The notes beneath the pieces were generated by a model. It was not told where the DNA came from. It searched no databases and saw only the letters and a list, made by a program, of their open reading frames with translations. The position numbers were made by a program, and so were the translations under genes. From Opitutia bacterium UBA7441 (lineage in GTDB: Bacteria; Verrucomicrobiota; Verrucomicrobiia; Opitutales; Coraliomargaritaceae), in assembly GCA_002480015.1 (NCBI GenBank), contig DLQD01000152.1, forward strand, positions 26,009 to 90,008: DNA of 64,000 bases, in the 5' to 3' direction. Below, piece after piece: positions 55,660 through 64,000 of this stretch. Position 1 is the first letter of the stretch, and each line of letters starts with the position of its first letter.

Positions 55660-55890
55660 TTAGACGATATCCAGCCACGCAATGAGCACGAACTGGGTGA
55701 AAACGGCGACCGCGAGTAGGGCATACACGAACATCATGAAATAATCGGTGGCAAATCGCCTTTCGAGTGAGCGTTTCCGTGGCTTATTCGGCGGCCGACT
55801 CTGTCGGTCTTCTTGTTGTAAGACGGCCGAGCCTCCTTTGCGGTCGCGCAAGTGAGAGATGCGGTCTGTTATATTGGTGAGCTCTGCCAT
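55660..55890 (-). CDS. Hypothetical small membrane protein, 76 aa
   Basis: A polar, basic N-terminal part followed by a single C-terminal transmembrane helix (about 51-74: FMMFVYALLAVAVFTQFVLIAW). Not recognised. It lies upstream of, and divergent from, the atp operon, where atpI often lies, but it has one helix and the opposite strand, so it is not AtpI by these criteria. Confidence 0.6.
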   Translation of the reverse strand: MAELTNITDRISHLRDRKGGSAVLQQEDRQSRPPNKPRKRSLERRFATDYFMMFVYALLAVAVFTQFVLIAWLDIV

Positions 55891-55999
55891 TCCCTTTAAT
55901 TTCGAGATCTCTGATGCCTTGGCAAGTTTAGAAAGATCGATAAGATTTATGAGCCTTATAAGGATTTCTAATCTTGGGCGATTAAGTGTAAATCAGGGG

Positions 56000-56067
56000 T
56001 TGACGCACTGAGAATGGGTCTCCATCAAATGCGCTTCCCGTGGTTTAGCCGCGGCTTTTATTTTTAT
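56000..56067 (+). promoter_or_regulatory. Candidate promoter and leader hairpin of the atp operon
   Basis: A TTGACG box (56000-56005) matches five of six positions of the -35 consensus; the -10 spot is poor. Downstream CCGTGG, loop TTTAG, CCGCGG is followed by CTTTTATTTTTAT, a terminator-like hairpin (56038-56067) that ends 11 bases before the atpB GTG. It may be an attenuator or a terminator for an upstream transcript. Confidence 0.45.
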
Positions 56068-56078
56068 CCTAGTTCTTC

Positions 56079-56921
56079 GTGAACAAGCTACTATTAACAG
56101 TCCTATTTCTCTCTGGAACCACTTCCGCACTGCATGCGGCAGATGGGGTGAGCCCCTCTCCGTACAAGTTGACGGAGGTCTTCGGCCTACCTCTCACCAA
56201 CTCTATCGTAACCACGTGGGCGATTTCGATCCTCCTAATTTTGGTCATTCGTTTCAGCGTGGGTAAGCCGAAAATGATACCCGGCAAAGGGCAGGCGGTG
56301 ATTGAGAATCTGATCGACGGTCTCAAAGGTTTGCTAGAGCCGATCGTAGGTAAAAAAGCCTTCCCCATGACCTTTCCGCTATTGATAGGTCTCTTCCTCT
56401 TCATTCTTATCCACAACTGGAGCGGGCTGATCCCAGGTGTCGGCGCGTTTGGTTTTTACGATGATCATGGCCACCTGAAGTATTGGATGCGTCCGGCCAA
56501 CGCCGACTTAAACGCAACTTTCGGTATGGCTCTCGTCGCTATGATTGCCTGGTTGTTTATTTCACTCAAGGTCGCGGGTCCCAAGTTTTTCGTCTGGGAA
56601 CTCTTCGGCAACAAAGCAGATAAAAAAGAGACGCCTGCATTCATTTACTTCATGCTTATACCGATCTTCCTTTTGGTCGGCGTGATTGAAGTGGTCTCGA
56701 TCGCGTTCCGTCCGGTTTCGCTTTCCTTCCGTCTCTTCGGTAATGTTTTCGGCGGCGAGAACCTGCTGACCAGTATGACGGGCATGGCGCCTTATATCGT
56801 TCCGATTCCATTCTATTTTTACGAAGTGCTCGTCGGCGTCGTCCAAGCACTTATCTTTACGCTCCTAGTGGCCATTTATATCGGACTGATGACAAACCAC
56901 GACGAAGACCACGCCCACTAA
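56079..56921 (+). CDS. atpB: ATP synthase F0 subunit a, 280 aa
   Basis: Forms the proton half-channels next to the c ring. The essential Arg is in [16 protein letters not shown]. It has about five to six helices. The start is GTG. The first 21 residues ([21 protein letters not shown]) look like a cleavable signal peptide before the usual N-terminal part. First gene of atpBEFHAGDC. Confidence 0.95.
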   Translation: MNKLLLTVLFLSGTTSALHAADGVSPSPYKLTEVFGLPLTNSIVTTWAISILLILVIRFSVGKPKMIPGKGQAVIENLIDGLKGLLEPIVGKKAFPMTFPLLIGLFLFILIHNWSGLIPGVGAFGFYDDHGHLKYWMRPANADLNATFGMALVAMIAWLFISLKVAGPKFFVWELFGNKADKKETPAFIYFMLIPIFLLVGVIEVVSIAFRPVSLSFRLFGNVFGGENLLTSMTGMAPYIVPIPFYFYEVLVGVVQALIFTLLVAIYIGLMTNHDEDHAH

Positions 56922-57009
56922 TTTTAAGATAATTTCCGCGCTCGGGATCATGTAGTAAATCGTGAACGACGCAGAAAACCACTAAACACCAACATCAACG
57001 ATACATATT

Positions 57010-57216
57010 ATGTTCGACATCCTCGCAGAAATCACCGGAAAAATTCACGTAGCCGCAGCCGCTCTCGCAGTGCCTGTTGGTATTGGCCTTATCGGCCTCA
57101 AGGCTTGCGAATCCGTAGGCCGCAACCCAGAAGCTGCCACCAAAGTGCTCGTTCAGTCGATTATCGCTATGGCTTTCGCCGAAGCGATCGTCTTCTTCGC
57201 CATCTTCCTTGGCTAG
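57010..57216 (+). CDS. atpE: ATP synthase F0 subunit c, 68 aa
   Basis: Rotary ring subunit. Two helices with the loop [16 protein letters not shown] (RNP motif). The ion-binding carboxylate is the Glu in AFAEAIVFF. The Gln and Ser/Thr that mark sodium-binding c subunits are not seen (VPVGIGLIG in the first helix, Glu-Ala in the second), so proton use is inferred. It is followed by a perfect terminator-like hairpin before atpF. Confidence 0.95.
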   Translation: MFDILAEITGKIHVAAAALAVPVGIGLIGLKACESVGRNPEAATKVLVQSIIAMAFAEAIVFFAIFLG

Positions 57217-57234
57217 TCTGGTTGCCCAGTCTTT

Positions 57235-57265
57235 GCCGGCGATCTTCGGATCGCCGGCTTTTTCT
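57235..57265 (+). terminator. Terminator-like hairpin between atpE and atpF
   Basis: GCCGGCGATC and GATCGCCGGC form a perfect 10-bp stem closed by a TTCG loop (C(UUCG)G type) and followed by TTTTTCT. It starts 18 bases after the atpE stop and ends before the atpF start at 57294. Confidence 0.92.
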
Positions 57266-57293
57266 GACTCTTTCAAATAAAAAATCCACCTCT

Positions 57294-57977
57294 ATGAAGG
57301 CCATATTCATCACGCTGCTCACCGCACTTTTACTTCCGCTTGGTCTCGTTGCCGCTGATGATGCGACCTCAGCGTCCCATCTTGAGGAAAAGATGCACGT
57401 AGTCGCTGAGCATACCTCCCCTGATGTCGCTCATGCCGAGAAGAGTCCTCATCAAGAAGGTGGCGTCGTTACCGAAATCGCCGGCAAGTTCGGCGTTACT
57501 TGGGCGACTCTGATCGCGCAGATGATCAACTTCTGCTTGGTTGCCCTCGCACTGTATTACCTCGCGGTGAAGCCCATCGCGGCGACGCTCGACGAGCGCC
57601 AGCAAAAGATCGCCGATGGCCTTCAATACGCTGAAGAAATGAAGACCCAGCTGGCCGAGGCCGAGCGCGAGCGTGCGGAGAAAGTGAAGCAAGCTGCAAT
57701 CGATGCGCAAAAGATTCTCACTGAAGCACGCGAGCAATCGAAGGAGATGATCGAAAGTAGGACGCAAGAGGCGGCTGCCCAAGCCGAGGCGATTATTCGT
57801 AAAGCCAGCGAAGCGACTGAGCTGGAGCGCCAGAAAATGCTGTCCGACGTTCGCCAGGAAGTCGCCCGTCTGGTTGTGGCCACTTCTTCGAAAGTCCTGT
57901 CCCGCGACCTGTCGGATGTCGAGAAGAGCTCCTTCTCCGAGTCTGCTGCCAAAGAACTGGCCAACGCCGACAGTTAA
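57294..57977 (+). CDS. atpF: ATP synthase F0 subunit b, with N-terminal extension, 227 aa
   Basis: Peripheral stalk subunit. The transmembrane helix (about 66-90: [18 protein letters not shown]) is followed by a long charged coiled coil ([27 protein letters not shown] and onward). Unlike the usual b (about 160-170 aa), a 60-residue N-terminal part with signal-peptide character ([14 protein letters not shown]) and a His/Glu-rich segment precedes the helix. The ATG at 57294 is the start; a longer frame to 57105 overlaps atpE. Confidence 0.93.
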   Translation: MKAIFITLLTALLLPLGLVAADDATSASHLEEKMHVVAEHTSPDVAHAEKSPHQEGGVVTEIAGKFGVTWATLIAQMINFCLVALALYYLAVKPIAATLDERQQKIADGLQYAEEMKTQLAEAERERAEKVKQAAIDAQKILTEAREQSKEMIESRTQEAAAQAEAIIRKASEATELERQKMLSDVRQEVARLVVATSSKVLSRDLSDVEKSSFSESAAKELANADS

Positions 57978-57997
57978 GCACCTTTAATTTAAACTAG

Positions 57998-58396
57998 ATG
58001 AAACGCGACAAAAAGATCACCCAATTGGCCAAGAAACTCGTCGAGCTTTCCAAGGATGCCCAAGGGGTTGTCACCGAGGCCGGCGTCGGCGAAGTAATTG
58101 CGGGTCTCAAGCGTGTGGTGCAACGCAACCATCTGCTGGTTCTCAAGGCCTACCTAAGCTATCTTCGCCGAGAGATTGCTCTGCAGACCGCCGTTGTCTC
58201 AACTCCTGGCAGCTTGAGTCCAGACGCATTGCAAGCGATCTCTGCAAAATACACCGCCCTCTACGGTCGCCCCGTCAGCGCCGAGGTGAAAATCGATCCT
58301 TCATTGATCGCCGGTGTGCGTGTCCGTGTGGGCGACGATGTGTATGACGCCTCCGTCTCCGGTCGCCTCCAACGTCTCGCCGAAAACGTCCATTAA
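57998..58396 (+). CDS. atpH: ATP synthase F1 subunit delta, short form, 132 aa
   Basis: Links F1 to the peripheral stalk. The C-terminal signature DPSLIAGVRVRVGDDVYDASVSGRL is clear. The N-terminal domain is reduced: the protein is about 45 residues shorter than typical delta (175-180 aa). It is in the standard position between atpF and atpA. Confidence 0.9.
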   Translation: MKRDKKITQLAKKLVELSKDAQGVVTEAGVGEVIAGLKRVVQRNHLLVLKAYLSYLRREIALQTAVVSTPGSLSPDALQAISAKYTALYGRPVSAEVKIDPSLIAGVRVRVGDDVYDASVSGRLQRLAENVH

Positions 58397-58438
58397 TCGC
58401 TTTTTTTATCTTTTCACCTCAATACTTTCCTACTTCCC

Positions 58439-59983
<1,545 letters not shown>

Positions 59984-60025
59984 GTTTTTCTAACTTCTAA
60001 CTACTTCCTCCTGAATTCTAGTTAA

Positions 60026-60925
<900 letters not shown>

Positions 60926-60953
60926 GGTCTAACTTCTACCTCCTTCCTTCTAA

Positions 60954-62390
<1,437 letters not shown>

Positions 62391-62471
62391 CGCGCCGCAT
62401 TCAAAAACGAATGGCGAATCACGAATAAAATTCGATCCGTCCTTCGCCCTCAATTCTTAGTCCTTAAAACC

Positions 62472-62882
62472 ATGTTGACTCTCGAAATCATCACACCTGA
62501 CGCAAAGGTTCTCAGCGCCGAGGCCACTCAGGTCGTTTTGCCCACCGAGTCGGGCGAGACCGGTATCCTAACCGGCCACATCCCGATGGTGACGAAGATC
62601 GTCGCCGGCGAGTTGAAAGTGATCAAAGAGGGCATCACGGAGTTCATCGCAGTGGATCATGGCTTCGCCAAAGTGCTCGGTAATACGATCTCCGTGTTGA
62701 CCGAGGCCGCCATCGACGTCGCCGTCATCGATCTGTCCGAAGTGGAGAGCGCCCAAGCCCGCGCCGAGCAAGCTCTCCGCGAAGCCGAAGCCGAAGGCAT
62801 CGATCCGTTCGAACTCGAACAACTTGAAAAAAGTGTCCAGTTCCTCATCGCGCAGAAACTGGCCAAAGGCCGCCGCCGCTAA
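62472..62882 (+). CDS. atpC: ATP synthase F1 subunit epsilon, 136 aa
   Basis: Small inhibitory and coupling subunit. N-terminal beta sandwich (LTLEIITPDAKVLSAEATQVVLPTESGE) and the two-helix C-terminal hairpin (QARAEQALREAEAEG). The end of the operon; a terminator follows. Confidence 0.94.
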   Translation: MLTLEIITPDAKVLSAEATQVVLPTESGETGILTGHIPMVTKIVAGELKVIKEGITEFIAVDHGFAKVLGNTISVLTEAAIDVAVIDLSEVESAQARAEQALREAEAEGIDPFELEQLEKSVQFLIAQKLAKGRRR

Positions 62883-62906
62883 AATTCAGGTAAATCATTT
62901 CCTGCA

Positions 62907-62936
62907 CGCGCTCCCCAAACGAAGCGCGTTTTTTAT
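62907..62936 (+). terminator. Terminator of the atp operon
   Basis: ACGCGCT, loop of ten bases, AGCGCGT, then TTTTTA. A perfect 7-bp stem starting 25 bases after the atpC stop. Confidence 0.9.
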
Positions 62937-63053
62937 TGCAGTTCCGAATTCAGCCCGGAGGAACGACCTCCATATCGTTCGCGAAATGGTGAAGGCCGTA
63001 AACCTTCTCGCTTTAAGATTGCTTCGTGTATCAAGGCGGTTGAATTTATCTGT

Positions 63054-63698
63054 ATGAATATTCCGTTCGAAGCTAAGCAGAATGTTTTATTCATTGGAGA
63101 TTCGATCACCGATTGCGGCCGTGAGCGACCCTTCGGGCGGAGAAAGGGCAACTTGGGTGCGGGTTACGTCAGCTTCATCGACAGCATCTTGGGCGCAGCG
63201 CTTCCGGAACTGCCGCTACGGGTCCTGAACACGGGCATCAGTGGCAACCGGGTCACGGATCTGGAGGCGCGCTGGCAAAGCGACGTGCTCGACCTTCAGC
63301 CGGATTGGCTCTCCGTGATGATCGGGATCAACGACGTCTGGCGCCAGTTCGACGGCGAGCCGCGCATGCCGCAAGTGGATGCCGGAAAATACGAATCGGT
63401 CTACCGCAGCCTGCTCGCCCAAACTCGGTCGAAACTTAAGGGCTTGGTTTTGATGACGCCATACTTCCTTGAAACGAACCGCGGCGATCCCATGCGTGCG
63501 ATGATGGATGAGTACGGCGCGATCACCAAAAAGTTGGCGGCTGAGTTCGACGCCGTCTTCGTCGATGTGCAAGCCGCCTTCGACCACTACTTAGCGCACC
63601 AGCCCACCCAGTCACTCTGCGCCGACCGAGTACATCCGAATTCAGTTGGCCACATGATCATCGCGCGGGCCTTCCTGGACGCAGTCGGGGTGCGCTGA
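63054..63698 (+). CDS. SGNH/GDSL-family hydrolase, 214 aa
   Basis: Esterase/lipase-like fold with all four blocks: VLFIGDSITDCG (Ser nucleophile), GISGNRV (Gly), GINDVW (Asn) and DRVHPNSVGH (Asp and His). No signal peptide, so cytoplasmic or released otherwise. Likely a carbohydrate or lipid esterase. 117 bases after the atp terminator. Confidence 0.9.
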   Translation: MNIPFEAKQNVLFIGDSITDCGRERPFGRRKGNLGAGYVSFIDSILGAALPELPLRVLNTGISGNRVTDLEARWQSDVLDLQPDWLSVMIGINDVWRQFDGEPRMPQVDAGKYESVYRSLLAQTRSKLKGLVLMTPYFLETNRGDPMRAMMDEYGAITKKLAAEFDAVFVDVQAAFDHYLAHQPTQSLCADRVHPNSVGHMIIARAFLDAVGVR

Positions 63699-63815
63699 TT
63701 TGCGCTCATTGCTCTCGCTGGTAACCATCTTTTTTATCTCACGCGCAGCAGCGAAGACATCATATGGCCGCCCGCGTGATTTTCTCGGTGCGCATACCAG
63801 GCCGTTCTTCGAGCT

Positions 63816-63950
63816 TCATGGTGTTTCGCTCGATCGGGGGCTTTCTGTGTGCGCGATTCGCACTTGCAAAACCACCACGGTTGATGCGATCGCCATCAGT
63901 AATAACAGTATGCCTAGTAAGATTCCTTTAGTATGCAGTGTTCTTTTCAA
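63816..63950 (-). CDS. Candidate small single-helix membrane protein, 44 aa
   Basis: A TTG start gives MKRTLHTKG followed by a strong hydrophobic helix (about 10-29: ILLGILLLLMAIASTVVVLQ) and a polar tail ending in SSETP before TGA. Positive residues before the helix fit an inserted membrane protein. No Shine-Dalgarno is visible and the start codon is inferred. Convergent with the SGNH hydrolase. No family recognised. Confidence 0.45.
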   Translation of the reverse strand: MKRTLHTKGILLGILLLLMAIASTVVVLQVRIAHTESPRSSETP

Positions 63951-64000
63951 AATTGGGAGCTGTGGATAGGTTTATTGACTAGGTAGTGTTTTTAATTAAA

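Noticed and set aside
63700..63969. ORF of 89 aa after the SGNH hydrolase on the plus strand
   Set aside because: TTG start, unusual composition, no motif; the opposite-strand 44-codon frame looks more protein-like.

Overview
This 64 kb window reads as dense, ordinary chromosome from a Gram-negative-type bacterium, most likely a member of Verrucomicrobiota (Opitutia / Puniceicoccales-like). That placement is inference from gene content: LPS synthesis (lpxK), apolipoprotein N-acyltransferase, mreBCD with PBP2, a fused secDF, FolE2-type GTP cyclohydrolase, a eukaryote-type UDP-sugar pyrophosphorylase, GspA/GspB-like proteins and a stand-alone OvoA-C-like methyltransferase. No 16S rRNA is present to confirm it. 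I see no rRNA, tRNA, IS element, prophage or CRISPR array. The only RNA gene I call firmly is RNase P RNA (rnpB).

Layout. 0-9.6 kb: conserved hypothetical, SecD-P1-like lipoprotein, M23 peptidase, topoisomerase III, lpxK, an adenylate-kinase-like protein with a long C-terminal extension, a polytopic membrane protein and a VWA-domain protein. 9.6-17.2 kb: RidA-like protein, dicarboxylate symporter, rsmA, trpC, LolA-like protein, superoxide dismutase, tadA, infA, cysK. 17.2-28.3 kb: VanZ-like, GspB-like and ExeA-like proteins, DivIC/FtsB-like protein, a UAP1-like pyrophosphorylase with a phosphohexomutase, a four-gene acyl/sugar-transferase cluster (AMP ligase, SDR, ACP, sugar transferase), and an M29-like peptidase with an OvoA-C-like methyltransferase. 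28.3-39.7 kb: rnpB, rpsT, an RluA-like protein, yajC-secDF, recJ, ahpD, a nucleotidyltransferase-GHMP kinase fusion, a sialate O-acetylesterase and tyrS. 39.7-46.1 kb: mreBCD-mrdA and lnt. 46.1-55.9 kb: pyk, a YycJ-like hydrolase, folE2, a rodZ-like gene, prmA, purN, dnaJ, grpE, ferredoxin, trmB. 56-62.9 kb: the complete ATP synthase operon atpBEFHAGDC, then an SGNH hydrolase.

Many genes, including highly expressed ones (atpA, atpG, atpD, infA, rpsT, yajC), have no Shine-Dalgarno sequence. Their start codons follow pyrimidine-rich leaders instead. Several GTG starts are used (mreB, mreC, atpB).

The most interesting items are: a 33-codon ORF with a good ribosome binding site hidden antisense in the tyrS-mreB gap; the acyl-carrier/sugar-transferase cluster; the nucleotidyltransferase-GHMP kinase fusion; the orphan OvoA-C-like methyltransferase; and a perfect C(UUCG)G intrinsic terminator between atpE and atpF that could set subunit stoichiometry. 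All family assignments rest on motif recognition by eye; no database search was run.
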